DNA of 64,000 nucleotides from Palsa-513 sp050010595 (GTDB lineage: Bacteria; Actinomycetota; Thermoleophilia; Solirubrobacterales; Solirubrobacteraceae), in NCBI GenBank assembly GCA_050010595.1, contig JBEKKS010000009.1, positions 1-64,000 of the forward strand. Reading direction: 5' to 3'. The position numbers and the translations under genes are program-made. This document shows positions 39,883-48,650 of the stretch, piece by piece. Within the stretch, counting starts at the first letter, position 1; the number at the start of each line of letters is the position of its first letter. Under the pieces are notes generated by a model that did no database searches, was not told the origin of the DNA, and saw nothing but the letters and a program-made list of their open reading frames with translations.

Positions 39883-41321
39883 GCTCGCGCGGCGCTCCCG
39901 TCGAAGCCCAGTCCCTGTTCGAGCGCGAACGCAACGTCCAGGAGCCGCGGCTCGTTGAACGCGGGACCCGCCAGCTGGAAGCCGACGGGCAGCGAGCGAC
40001 CCCCACCCGGCGGCTCGGCCATCCCGTTCGGGATCGAGATCGCGGGGATCCCGGCGAGCGACGCCGGCACAGTGCAGAAATCGTTGAGGTACATCGCGAG
40101 TGGGTCAGCCGTCTTGGCGCCCAGCTCGAACGCGACGCCGGGCGCAGTCGGCATCGCAACGAAGTCGAAGCGCTCGAACGCCGCGGCGAAATCCCGCGCG
40201 ATCAGCGTCCGCACGCGCTGAGCACGCCCGTAGAAGGCCTCGTAGTAGCCACTCGAGAGCGCGTAGGTGCCGAGCATGATGCGGCGCTTGACCTCCGCGC
40301 CGAAGCCATCGTGGCGGGTACGGGTGTAGAGGTCGTAGAGATCGCTCGGATCGGGGGCGCGGTACCCGTAGCGGACGCCGTCGAAGCGCGCGAGGTTCGA
40401 AGATGCCTCGGCTGGCGCCAGCACGTAGTAGGCGGAGAGCGCGTGGGGCGCGTGCGGCAGCTGACACGGCTCGACGCTCGCGCCGAGCTGCCGCGCAAGC
40501 TCGAGCGTGGCTTCGAATGCGCCGAGTACGCCCGGCTCGATCCCCTCCCCCGAGAGCTCGGTCGGGACTCCGAGCCGCACCCCTTTCAGGTCGCGGCGCG
40601 TCGGCAGCGCGACCCGCTCCGGGTAGTCGAGCGAGGTGGCGTCGCGACGGTCGCGCTCGCCGACCATGAAGCTGAACAGCAGCGCCGCGTCGCTGACGTC
40701 GCGCGTCAGCGGACCGGCCTGGTCAAGCGACGAGGCGAACGCGATCATCCCGTAGCGCGAGACCGCACCGTAGGTCGGCTTGAGCCCGACGATCCCGCAC
40801 AGGGCTGCGGGCTGGCGGATCGAACCACCCGTGTCCGTTCCGAGCGCCCACGGCGCGAGGCCCGCCGCGACCGCAGCTGCGCTGCCGCCGGAAGAGCCGC
40901 CCGGAACGCGACTGTGATCCCACGGGTTGCGGACGGCTCCGAACGCCGAGTTCTCGTTCGAGGAGCCCATCGCGAACTCGTCCTGGTTCGTCTTCCCGAG
41001 CAGCGTGCAACCGGCTGCCTGCAAGCGCTCGACGACCGTCGCCGTGTAGGGCGGCCGGTAGCCCTCGAGAATCCGCGAGCCGGCTTGGCTCGGCACGCCT
41101 TCGGTGCAGAAGAGGTCCTTGACGGCCAGCGGCGGCAGCCGGCCGGCTTCGCCGACCGCCTCCGCCGCCGGCAGCTCGGCGACCCAGGTGAAGGCATTCA
41201 GCGTCTCGTTTCTCGCCCGGTCTCGGTAGAAGTCGAAGAGCTCGCAGGGATCGAGGTCGCCGCACTCGATCGCACCGGTCGCCTGTGCAGCCGTGAGGCT
41301 CAGGATGCTTTCGTCAGTCAT
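39879..41321 (-). CDS. gatA: aspartyl/glutamyl-tRNA amidotransferase subunit A
   Basis: Glutaminase subunit (480 aa) that supplies ammonia to GatB. The amidase-signature Ser-cisSer-Lys triad is visible in A-V-K-D-L-F, G-G-S-S-G-G-S-A-A-A-V-A and T-D-T-G-G-S-I-R-Q-P-A. The ATG at 41319-41321 overlaps the gatC stop as ATGA. The open frame continues far upstream of this start but is antisense-type noise there. Presence of GatCAB suggests that GltX in this window also makes Glu-tRNA-Gln. Confidence 0.97.
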   Translation of the reverse strand: MTDESILSLTAAQATGAIECGDLDPCELFDFYRDRARNETLNAFTWVAELPAAEAVGEAGRLPPLAVKDLFCTEGVPSQAGSRILEGYRPPYTATVVERLQAAGCTLLGKTNQDEFAMGSSNENSAFGAVRNPWDHSRVPGGSSGGSAAAVAAGLAPWALGTDTGGSIRQPAALCGIVGLKPTYGAVSRYGMIAFASSLDQAGPLTRDVSDAALLFSFMVGERDRRDATSLDYPERVALPTRRDLKGVRLGVPTELSGEGIEPGVLGAFEATLELARQLGASVEPCQLPHAPHALSAYYVLAPAEASSNLARFDGVRYGYRAPDPSDLYDLYTRTRHDGFGAEVKRRIMLGTYALSSGYYEAFYGRAQRVRTLIARDFAAAFERFDFVAMPTAPGVAFELGAKTADPLAMYLNDFCTVPASLAGIPAISIPNGMAEPPGGGRSLPVGFQLAGPAFNEPRLLDVAFALEQGLGFDGSAARA

Positions 41322-41602
41322 GCCTGCGGGCTCGGCACGGCGAAGCCGTCGTCGAGAACCTCTGGCGCGCTCGCCAGCGCCTGCTCGCGCGTCAGGCACG
41401 GCTGCGGCACGTCCTCGCGCAGCGCGCCCGTCACCTCGATCACATGGCTCGTCGGCGGTACGCCTTCGAGATCCAGCTCGTCGATCGTCGCGATGTGCTC
41501 GAGTACGCCAGCGAGCTCCGCGGTCATCCGCTCGACCTCGTCGTTGCTTAGCTGAAGTCGCGCGAGGCGCGCCACGTGAAGGACGGTCTCGCGGTCGATC
41601 AT
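41318..41602 (-). CDS. gatC: aspartyl/glutamyl-tRNA amidotransferase subunit C
   Basis: Small subunit (94 aa) that wraps between GatA and GatB. It shows the N-terminal V-L-H-V-A-R-L-A-R-L-Q-L-S, the middle L-x-x-I-D-E-L-D-L-E-G-V-P-P-T-S-H-V, and L-R-E-D-V-P-Q-P. The ATG overlaps the stop of the upstream membrane gene as ATGA, so four or five genes are translated in a coupled chain. Confidence 0.95.
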   Translation of the reverse strand: MIDRETVLHVARLARLQLSNDEVERMTAELAGVLEHIATIDELDLEGVPPTSHVIEVTGALREDVPQPCLTREQALASAPEVLDDGFAVPSPQA

Positions 41603-42036
41603 CGCGCTGCTGTCCCGTTCGCCGGCACGCCCCAGAACGGCGACTCGTCACGCATCGAGAGCCACGCGGCGACGAGCACCCCGACCGCGCCCGCGAGGGC
41701 CAGCCAGAGGCCGTAGCAGCGTTCAGTCGCCATGCCGGGAAGTGTGAGCGTGCGCACCACGAGCACGACAACGGCAAGGAAGCCGACTGCGGTGGTCCAG
41801 ACGGCGAGCGCCACCGGCAGTGCGGGTGAGCGTTGAAAGACGGTGGCGAGGACCAATGCGAGCGCGAGCACCGCCGCCCCGATCGCCGGGATCTCGGCGA
41901 CGGTGAGCGAGTTGAAGGCATCGTGCTGCCCGCTCGGGAACTCGTACCAGGGAAGGAAGAGCGACACGGCGAGTAGCAGCCCGGAGCCGAGCGCGAGCAG
42001 CTCGGCGGGGCGGATCCGGCGCGGGTTGAGGCGCAT
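41599..42036 (-). CDS. conserved four-helix membrane protein
   Basis: A 145-aa protein with four hydrophobic segments (about 12-29, 47-66, 72-93, 108-126). The first ends S-L-F-L-P-W-Y, a motif common in small actinobacterial membrane proteins. Unknown function. It is the first gene of the gatCAB unit and divergent from the MFS exporter, with 101 bp between them. Confidence 0.7.
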   Translation of the reverse strand: MRLNPRRIRPAELLALGSGLLLAVSLFLPWYEFPSGQHDAFNSLTVAEIPAIGAAVLALALVLATVFQRSPALPVALAVWTTAVGFLAVVVLVVRTLTLPGMATERCYGLWLALAGAVGVLVAAWLSMRDESPFWGVPANGTAAR

Positions 42037-42137
42037 GCCCCAAGACTAGTCAGGCGGAGGGTCGGCGCGCGCTCACCCGGGCGTTGGCCCGCGAAGCTGC
42101 GGGGCCGGTCCAACCGCGTCGCTAGGGTGCAAGCCCC

Positions 42138-43625
42138 GTGGCAGGTGGTGAGATCACGCCGCAAGGCGCATCGGAGCAGCCGGCGGTCGATCGCCGGGCG
42201 CGGATCGCGATCCTCCTGACGTGCAGCCTCAGCCTCTTCATCGTCAGCATGGACAGCACGATCGTCAACGTCGCGCTGCCATCGATCGGGCACGACTTCT
42301 CGGCGCGACTCGACGGACTGCAGTGGGTCGTCGATGCCTACCTGCTCGTTCTCGCGACGCTCCTGATCGTCTCCGGGTCGACCGGCGACCGGATCGGCCG
42401 CCGGCGCGTCTTCCAGATCGGTCTCGTGATCTTCGGCCTCGGGTCGCTCGCCTGCAGCGTCGCGCCGAGTCTGCCGGCGCTGATCGCGTTCAGGATGCTG
42501 CAGGCGATCGGCGGATCGATGCTCAACCCAAACTCGCTGTCGATCATCGCGAACGTCTTCACCGAGCCGCGCGAGCGGGCGGCCGCGATCGGAATCTGGG
42601 GCAGCGTCTTCGGCGTCAGTGCCGCCGCCGGCCCGATCCTCGGTGGGCTGCTGACCGACTCCGTCGGTTGGCGGGCCGTCTTCTGGGTCAACCTGCCGAT
42701 CGTGTTGGTCGCTCTGATCCTCACGCGCCGCTTCGTTCCCGAGTCGCGCGCGCCGCGTGCGCGACGCATCGACCCTGCGGGTCAGGTGCTCGCCGCGGTG
42801 CTGCTCGGTGCGCTCTGCTTCGGAATCGTCGAGGGTCCGCGCGACGGCTGGAGCTCGAGCGGGATCCTCGCGGCGTTTGCGGCTGCGGCCGCCGCATTGA
42901 TCGCCTTCGTGATCGTCGAGCGGCGCCAGCACGAGCCGTTGCTCGACCTGCGCTTCTTTCGCAGCCCGCTACTGACCGGCGCGTCGCTGATCGCGGTCCT
43001 GACGTTCATCGTCGTCGCGGGCTTCCTGTTCCTGAACACGCTCTACCTGCAGACGGCGCGCGGGTACTCACCACTGCACGCGGGCCTTGCGATCTTGCCG
43101 ACAAGCATCGCGATCATCATCGCGGCGCCGATCACGGGGCGAATCGTCGGGCGGCGCGGCGCGCGGCTGCCGATGGTCGTCGGTGGGCTGCTGATGGCCG
43201 CCGGCGCTGCCCTGCTCGCGACGGTCACGCTGAGCACCGGCTACCCGGAGCTCGCGCTCGCGTACGCGTTGATCGGCCTCGGCTCCGGCACGATCAACCC
43301 GCCGATCAGCAACGCGGCGGTCAGCGGCATGCCGCGCGCCCAGGCCGGCGCCGCAGCCGCGATCGCCTCGACATCCAGGCAGATCGGCAGTGCACTCGGC
43401 GTCGCGCTGACCGGGTCGGTGATCGCGGCGCAGGTCCCGGGGCTTGCCAGGCACGGCGTATCGACGGCCGTACGCCAAGCCTTCACCAGCTCGACACACG
43501 CCGGCTGGGTGCTCTTTGCAGCCTGCGCTCTCGCGATCAGCCTGGTCGCGCTGGCGACCAGCGGCGCTTGGGGCAGAGCCCGCGCGGAGCGTGCCGCGGC
43601 TGCCCTCGCCGACGCCTCCCTGTAG
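42138..43625 (+). CDS. MFS drug exporter, DHA2 (EmrB/QacA) family
   Basis: A 495-aa proton-driven exporter with 14 predicted transmembrane segments. Motif A-like G-S-T-G-D-R-I-G-R-R-R-V-F (about 77-89), the N-terminal M-D-S-T-I-V-N-V-A-L-P-S-I motif (D1 type) and motif C-like G-P-I-L-G-G-L-L-T-D (about 164-173) are visible. Substrate unknown. It starts with GTG. A small palindrome (43626-43637) directly after the stop may help end the transcript. The 209 bp from here to the next assigned start include the likely signal-peptide codons of the next gene. Confidence 0.93.
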   Translation: MAGGEITPQGASEQPAVDRRARIAILLTCSLSLFIVSMDSTIVNVALPSIGHDFSARLDGLQWVVDAYLLVLATLLIVSGSTGDRIGRRRVFQIGLVIFGLGSLACSVAPSLPALIAFRMLQAIGGSMLNPNSLSIIANVFTEPRERAAAIGIWGSVFGVSAAAGPILGGLLTDSVGWRAVFWVNLPIVLVALILTRRFVPESRAPRARRIDPAGQVLAAVLLGALCFGIVEGPRDGWSSSGILAAFAAAAAALIAFVIVERRQHEPLLDLRFFRSPLLTGASLIAVLTFIVVAGFLFLNTLYLQTARGYSPLHAGLAILPTSIAIIIAAPITGRIVGRRGARLPMVVGGLLMAAGAALLATVTLSTGYPELALAYALIGLGSGTINPPISNAAVSGMPRAQAGAAAAIASTSRQIGSALGVALTGSVIAAQVPGLARHGVSTAVRQAFTSSTHAGWVLFAACALAISLVALATSGAWGRARAERAAAALADASL

Positions 43626-43834
43626 GCCCGCGCGGGCGGTAAACCCCCCATGCAAAAGGCATTGCGGGGCAGCGATTCCCCCACGAGTCGGCCGGTGGGG
43701 CTGGTACGGTCCCCGCCCTTCTGCGACTTAGACGACTGACACGGACGCCTTTCGTCGCGGTCGCGCTCTTCGCGCCCGCAGCGTTTGCAACAACCGCCCT
43801 GCTTGGATCGACGGGTTCCCCGGCGCATCCGCCG

Positions 43835-44467
43835 GTGGTTGTGAGCATTGCTGAGGCTGCGCGAACCACCGCCGGGACCCGCTCGGCCGACCGGCATGCG
43901 CTCGTACCGATCGCACATGCTGCGAGCGTCCCGATCGACGCCGCCGCAGCTCGAGCGTCCGATGCGCAGCTCGCGCGCGCAGGCCTCACCTGGCATCCCG
44001 CGGGTCCCGCCCAGGTCTCGGCGGCAATGACACGCACGGTTCCCGGCACGGTGGCGAAGATCCTCCCGGACGGCTTCGCAGCGGCGCCGCTCGACGCGCC
44101 GGCTGCGGTCCAGCGGGCCATCTGGACGGCAAACGAGCTGATCGGCCTCCCCTACATCTATGGCGGCGGGCATGGCAGCTTCTACTCCGACGGCTATGAC
44201 TGCTCCGGCACGGTGTCCTATGCCCTCCACGGGGGCGGCTTCATCAGCCGGCCGTTCGACTCAATGGACTTCTTCGGCTTCGGCGTCAGCGGCCAGGGCC
44301 ACTGGATCACCGTCTACACGGACCCCGCGCACGCGTTCCTCGAGATCGCCGGCATCCGCCTCGACACGAGCGCCGACGGTCAGATCGACGGTGCGAGCGG
44401 CCCACGCTGGCGTCCACTGCTGACCGACACGAGCGGCTACGTGGCGCGTCACCCCGTCGAGTACTGA
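43835..44467 (+). CDS. secreted NlpC/P60-like cysteine peptidase
   Basis: Probable peptidoglycan endopeptidase. The C-terminal half shows L-I-G-L-P-Y-I-Y-G-G-G-H, the nucleophile in Y-D-C-S-G-T-V-S-Y-A-L (C123) and a likely catalytic His in A-H-A-F-L-E-I-A-G (H166). The given GTG start leaves out an upstream in-frame stretch (from about 43721) reading L-R-L-R-R-L-T-R-T-P-F-V-A-V-A-L-F-A-P-A-A-F-A, a perfect signal peptide. That stretch has no ATG, GTG or TTG in front of it before a stop at 43640; only CTG codons (43721, 43736) offer a start, with TACGGT at 43705-43710 as a possible -10. Confidence 0.75.
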   Translation: MVVSIAEAARTTAGTRSADRHALVPIAHAASVPIDAAAARASDAQLARAGLTWHPAGPAQVSAAMTRTVPGTVAKILPDGFAAAPLDAPAAVQRAIWTANELIGLPYIYGGGHGSFYSDGYDCSGTVSYALHGGGFISRPFDSMDFFGFGVSGQGHWITVYTDPAHAFLEIAGIRLDTSADGQIDGASGPRWRPLLTDTSGYVARHPVEY

Positions 44468-44480
44468 GAGCGCCGATCCT

Positions 44481-44508
44481 GCGCGGGGCGATGCTGCCCC
44501 GTCCGCGC
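44481..44508. terminator. hairpin between converging genes
   Basis: GGGGC (44485-44489) pairs with GCCCC (44496-44500) around a 6-base loop, and flanking GCGC arms can extend the stem past a bulge. It lies between the peptidase stop and the folD stop and could serve both. Confidence 0.45.
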
Positions 44509-45383
44509 TAGATCCCGGCCTGCGCCCGCGCCGCGAGTAGCGTGTTGCGAAGCAGGCAAGCGATCGTCATCGGCCCGACCCCGCCCGGCACGGGCGTGAT
44601 CGCGCTCGCACGCTGACGCGCTGCCTCGAAGTCGACATCACCGAGGATCTTGCCGTCCGCGTTCCGCGTTTGACCGACGTCGATCACGATCGCGCCAGGC
44701 TTGATCCAGTCGCCCTTGACCATCTCGGCGCGTCCGACGGCAGCAATCAGGATGTCCGCGCGCTGGCAGACCTCCGGCAGGTCGCGCGTGCGCGAATGGC
44801 AGACGGTTACCGTCGCGTTCTCCTCCAGCAAGAGCTGCGCCATCGGCTTGCCGAAGAGATTCGAGCGTCCGACGACGACCGCTTCTGCGCCTTCGAGCTT
44901 GGCATCCACGCTGCGCAGCAGCTCGATCACGCCGACCGGCGTGCATGGCCGCAGGCCCGGCCGCCCCAGCGACAGCAGACCAGTCGAGAGCGCTGTCAGC
45001 CCGTCGACGTCCTTCGCCGCGTCGACAAGACCCGTGATGAAGGTGCCGTCTAGATGGTCTGGGAGCGGCAGCTGGACGATCATCCCGCTGACCTCGGGGT
45101 TCGCGTTGAGGTCCGCGACGAGGGCGGCCAGGTCGGCCTCGCTGATGTCCGCGGGCGGACGGTGGTCAAAGCCACGAATACCCACCTGCGCACTCGCCTT
45201 CTGCTTGCCTGACACGTAGATCGCGCTCGCCGCATCATCGCCAACCAGTACCGTCGCGAGCCCCGGCGGGTGCCCGTGAGACGCGACGAACTCCGCGACC
45301 CCGTCGGCGACGTCCGCGCGCACCCGCGCGGCAACGGCCCGGCCGTCGATGATCGCTGCCCCGGTCTCGCTCGCGTTGCTCAT
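44508..45383 (-). CDS. folD: methylenetetrahydrofolate dehydrogenase/cyclohydrolase
   Basis: Bifunctional enzyme (291 aa) that makes 10-formyl-THF, the cofactor used by the AICAR transformylase of this window. It shows Y-V-S-G-K-Q-K (55-61; K59 catalytic), G-M-I-V-Q-L-P-L-P, D-V-D-G-L, P-C-T-P-V-G-V-I-E-L-L, V-V-V-G-R-S-N-L-F-G-K-P and the final P-V-P-G-G-V-G-P-M-T. The ATG overlaps the helicase stop as ATGA. No riboswitch precedes it. Confidence 0.97.
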   Translation of the reverse strand: MSNASETGAAIIDGRAVAARVRADVADGVAEFVASHGHPPGLATVLVGDDAASAIYVSGKQKASAQVGIRGFDHRPPADISEADLAALVADLNANPEVSGMIVQLPLPDHLDGTFITGLVDAAKDVDGLTALSTGLLSLGRPGLRPCTPVGVIELLRSVDAKLEGAEAVVVGRSNLFGKPMAQLLLEENATVTVCHSRTRDLPEVCQRADILIAAVGRAEMVKGDWIKPGAIVIDVGQTRNADGKILGDVDFEAARQRASAITPVPGGVGPMTIACLLRNTLLAARAQAGI

Positions 45384-47590
45384 CGGCGCTCCATCGGTGC
45401 GCTGTCTAGCAGCTTGCGCTCGGAGCCGTCACGCGCGAAGCGCACGGTGACGATTCCACCCGGCTCGACGCCCGTCACGACGCCTTCGCCGAACGCCGCG
45501 TGCACCACATCATCTCCGAGGCGGTAGCTGACCGACGGGGCCGCCGCCGCGCGCCCGCCGACACTCGCCGCAGCCCACGTGCCGCCGCTCAGTGCCGTGC
45601 GGCGCTCGGTGCCGAGGCCGAACGCCGGGGCGACGAAGTCCTCGCCCGCATCGACGAGCTCGAGCGGCAGCTCGTCGATAAAGCGGCTACGCAGCCCGTA
45701 GTGCTCCGCTCCGTAGAGCGAGCGTCGGCGTGCATAGGTGAAGGTGAGGTCGCGCATCGAACGCGTGATCCCGACGTAACAGAGCCGGCGCTCCTCTTCG
45801 AGCGAGCCCTCATCAAGCGCGCGGGAGTGCGGGAAGATGCCCTCCTCGCAGCCGATGATGAAGACGATCGGGTATTCGAGCCCCTTCGCGTTGTGCAGGG
45901 TCATCAGCGTGACGAGTCCGTGGTCATCGACCCGCGCATCGGCGTCGCTGACCAGCGCGACCTGCTCGAGGAACGCGTCGAGGCCGCGATCCTCGGCGCC
46001 GGCGTCGAACTCTCGCGCCACTCCGATCAGCTCCTCGAGGTTCTCGATCCGCCCCTGGGACTCGAAGGTCCTGTCCGCTTCGAGCGCGTCGAGATAACCA
46101 CTGCGGCGCAGCGTCGCCTCGAGCAGCTCGCCGACCGCCACGCCGGTCGATGCGAGCTCGCGCAGCTCGACCATCGTCCCCATGAAACGCTCGAACGCGG
46201 TGACCGCCGCGCGCCCCAGCCCCGGCACCAGCTCGGCCGCGAGCGCGACGTCCCAGACCGGCTCTCCCAGGGTGGCCGCGTGCGCGAGCACGCGCGAGAG
46301 CGACGTCTGCCCGATTCCGCGCCGCGGGCTGTTCGCGACTCGCGTGAAGCTGATCACGTCCTGCGGATTGGCGAGCAGCGTCAGGTAGGCCATCGCGTCC
46401 TTGATCTCGGCGCGCTCGTAGAACTTCGTCCCGCCGATCACCTGGTAGGGAACCTCGGCGCGTACGAGCACGTCTTCGAGCACGCGCGACTGCGCGTTGG
46501 TCCGGTAGAAGACCGCGATCTCGGCACGCGAAACACCCTCGTCGACGAGCCGCTCAATGTCGCCGAGCACGTAGCGCGCCTCCGCGTGCTCGTCGGCGAG
46601 CACGCGCACCTTGATCGGATCGCCCTCCCCGAGGTCGGTCCAGAGGTCCTTACGGACCTGGTCGCGATTATTTGCGATTACGGCGTTCGCGGCGGACAGG
46701 ATCGTCTGCGTCGAGCGGTAGTTCTGCTCGAGCTTGACGACGTGCGCGTCCGGATAGTCGCGCTCGAAGTCGAGGATGTTGCGGATGTCAGCGCCACGGA
46801 AGCCGTAGATCGACTGCGCGTCGTCGCCGACCACCGCGAGGTTGCGCCGCTCCCCAGCGAGCAGCTGTAGGAGGCGGTACTGCGCGTGGTTGGTGTCCTG
46901 GTACTCGTCGACAAGGATGTGCCGGAACGTGCTCTGGTAACGCTCGCGCACCTCCGGAAACAGCTCGAGCAGATTGACCGCCCGCACGAGCAGATCGTCG
47001 AAGTCCATGGCGTTGTAGCGCACGAGATCGCGCTCGTAGACCTCGTAGGCGTCGGCGACCGTCTGCTCGAAGTAGGAGCCGACCAGCGTCCGGTATTCGG
47101 CCGCATCGCGCAACCGGTTCTTCGCATCCGAGATCTGGCTGTGCACAGCGGCCGGCGTGAAGCGCTTGGGGTCGGCGTCGACGGCGTCGAGCGAGTGCTT
47201 GACGAGCCGTCGCGCGTCCGCCTGGTCGTAGATCGTGAACTGCCGCGTGTAGCCCAGCCGCGTCGCCTCGGCGCGCAGCATCCGCGTGCACGCGCTGTGG
47301 AAGGTCGCCACCCACATGCCACGCATGCTGTGCCCGAGCAGGAGCTCCGCGCGTCCGCGCATCTCGCTCGCCGCCTTGTTCGTGAACGTGATCGCGAGCA
47401 GCTCGTCGCGCCTGACACGCTCGGCCTGGATCAGGTAGGCGATCCGGTGCGTGAGAACACGCGTCTTACCGCTGCCGGCGCCGGCGAGGATCAGCAAAGG
47501 CCCGTCGCCGTGGGTCACCGCTTCACGCTGCGCCGGATTCAGCCCGTCGAGGAGATCCTCGATGCGCGGATCGGTTGTCGTCTGAGTCAC
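45380..47590 (-). CDS. pcrA: UvrD/PcrA-type superfamily 1 DNA helicase
   Basis: 3'-5' DNA helicase of 736 aa for repair and rolling-circle replication. It shows the Q motif L-N-P-A-Q-R-E-A-V, Walker A A-G-A-G-S-G-K-T (36-43), D-E-Y-Q-D-T-N (motif II), G-D-D-A-Q-S-I-Y-G-F-R-G-A-D, Q-N-Y-R-S, T-L-H-N-A-K-G-L-E and the late C-Y-V-G-I-T-R block. The C-terminal end V-x-H-x-x-F-G-E-G-V-V resembles the Tudor-like PcrA tail. The GTG start at 47588-47590 abuts a perfect GGAGGTGA, so the SD overlaps the start codon; no better start is visible. Confidence 0.94.
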   Translation of the reverse strand: MTQTTTDPRIEDLLDGLNPAQREAVTHGDGPLLILAGAGSGKTRVLTHRIAYLIQAERVRRDELLAITFTNKAASEMRGRAELLLGHSMRGMWVATFHSACTRMLRAEATRLGYTRQFTIYDQADARRLVKHSLDAVDADPKRFTPAAVHSQISDAKNRLRDAAEYRTLVGSYFEQTVADAYEVYERDLVRYNAMDFDDLLVRAVNLLELFPEVRERYQSTFRHILVDEYQDTNHAQYRLLQLLAGERRNLAVVGDDAQSIYGFRGADIRNILDFERDYPDAHVVKLEQNYRSTQTILSAANAVIANNRDQVRKDLWTDLGEGDPIKVRVLADEHAEARYVLGDIERLVDEGVSRAEIAVFYRTNAQSRVLEDVLVRAEVPYQVIGGTKFYERAEIKDAMAYLTLLANPQDVISFTRVANSPRRGIGQTSLSRVLAHAATLGEPVWDVALAAELVPGLGRAAVTAFERFMGTMVELRELASTGVAVGELLEATLRRSGYLDALEADRTFESQGRIENLEELIGVAREFDAGAEDRGLDAFLEQVALVSDADARVDDHGLVTLMTLHNAKGLEYPIVFIIGCEEGIFPHSRALDEGSLEEERRLCYVGITRSMRDLTFTYARRRSLYGAEHYGLRSRFIDELPLELVDAGEDFVAPAFGLGTERRTALSGGTWAAASVGGRAAAAPSVSYRLGDDVVHAAFGEGVVTGVEPGGIVTVRFARDGSERKLLDSAPMERR

Positions 47591-47658
47591 CTCCTCAGCA
47601 TAGAAGTCGCGGCGGCGAGCCCTTCAGCAGCTCGCCTTGGGGGTTAGGCTTCGGGACA

Positions 47659-47793
47659 TTGAACGTCGCGCTGCTCGCCGACCTCCAGGGCAACCTTCCA
47701 GCGCGACGTGCCACGCTCGCAGACGTCGCCGCGGCGAGCGTCGATGCGATCGTCACGCGTGACGAGACGTTCGGCGGCCGATCGTGCTGCTGA
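47659..47793 (+). pseudogene. N-terminal remnant of a calcineurin-like metallophosphoesterase
   Basis: 44 codons reading L-N-V-A-L-L-A-D-L-Q-G-N-L-P-A-R-R-A-T-L-A-D-V ... V-D-A-I-V, then a stop. This is the start of a YfcE-type phosphodiesterase (usually A-x-x-S-D-I-H-G-N-x-x-A-L). The metal ligand His of D-x-H is Gln here (D-L-Q), the G-D-x-x-G-x-G-P block has decayed, and all later motifs are missing. It runs into the start of the queuosine-salvage gene. Confidence 0.65.
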
Positions 47794-48650
47794 CTGACGA
47801 GGCCCGCGAAAGCGCTGCGGCCATCGCGCGCTCGGCCGGCTCGGTCCGCATCACGGACGCAGATATCGAACTCGTGCCGGCGGCTCCCGTGCTCGATCCA
47901 ACGCTCCATTTCATCGACGGCTCCGCCGAGGACATCGCGCGCTTCTTCCTCACGCTCGACTCGATCAACTTCGGCTCCGGCTGGTTCCCTACGCTGCGCA
48001 AAGATCCCGGACGGTCCGGCTACGCCACGATCGCCGGGCGCCTCAAGGATTGGTTCTATAGCGAGGGGCCGTGGTCAAACCAGGCACTCATGGGTCTCGA
48101 CACCGCCACGATCGCGCGCGTTCTCGACCAGCCGCCCGACCACGAGCTGATGTCCCTGTTCGCGCAGGCGCTGCGCGACCTCGGCCGCTGGCTCGGGGAG
48201 CGCGGCGCGCTCGAGGCGATCGCGTCGGCCGACGGATCAGCCGAGCGTTTCGCGCGCCAACTCGCCTCGGGCATGGCGCTGTTTCGCGACCGGCCGTTCT
48301 ACAAGCGCGCCCAGCTGCTTCCAACCGATCTCGCGCTCGCCGGCGTCGCGGCATTCGACGATCTCGACAAGTTGACGATCTTCGCCGACAACGTGGTGCC
48401 GCACGTCCTGCGCTGCGATGGCGTGCTCGTGTACGACGACGCGCTCGCGGCCCGTGTCGACTCAGAGCGGCTACTCCAGCCTGGCCGCGAGGAGCGCGAG
48501 ATTCGCGCGTGCGCGTTGGTCGCCTGCGAGCGGCTCGCGGAACGCCACGGCGTCGCTCCGCGAGTGCTCGACAACTGGCTGTGGAACCGCGGCCAAGCGC
48601 CCGACTACAAGGCTCGCCCGCGCCACCGCTGCCGGTGCGTGTTCTACTAG
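47784..48650 (+). CDS. queuosine-salvage family protein (queuosine 5'-phosphate N-glycosylase/hydrolase homologue, DUF2419)
   Basis: A 288-aa protein of the Q_salvage (DUF2419/QNG1) family, whose studied members release queuine from queuosine nucleotides. Family blocks are L-H-F-I-D-G-S-A-E-D-I-A-R-F-F-L-T-L-D-S-I-N-F-G-S-G-W-F-P near residues 40-70, F-R-D-R-P-F-Y-K-R-A-Q-L-L and D-K-L-T-I-F-A-D-N-V-V-P-H-V-L-R. The start at GTG 47784 overlaps the end of the phosphoesterase remnant; its ribosome-binding site is weak. The stop codon shares the palindrome CTAG with the cysE stop on the other strand. No tgt or other queuosine gene is in the window. Confidence 0.88.
   Translation: MLLTDEARESAAAIARSAGSVRITDADIELVPAAPVLDPTLHFIDGSAEDIARFFLTLDSINFGSGWFPTLRKDPGRSGYATIAGRLKDWFYSEGPWSNQALMGLDTATIARVLDQPPDHELMSLFAQALRDLGRWLGERGALEAIASADGSAERFARQLASGMALFRDRPFYKRAQLLPTDLALAGVAAFDDLDKLTIFADNVVPHVLRCDGVLVYDDALAARVDSERLLQPGREEREIRACALVACERLAERHGVAPRVLDNWLWNRGQAPDYKARPRHRCRCVFY

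Noticed and set aside
41322..42932. Upstream extension of the gatA reading frame by more than 500 codons
   Set aside because: It runs through gatC, a membrane gene and antisense to the MFS exporter; composition is Arg/Ala/Asp noise and gatA homology starts at 41321.
43626..43720. Possible c-di-AMP (ydaO) riboswitch ahead of the NlpC/P60-like gene, as is common for such genes in actinobacteria
   Set aside because: I cannot find the conserved ydaO core sequences; the stretch only has a GC palindrome and an imperfect C/G hairpin.
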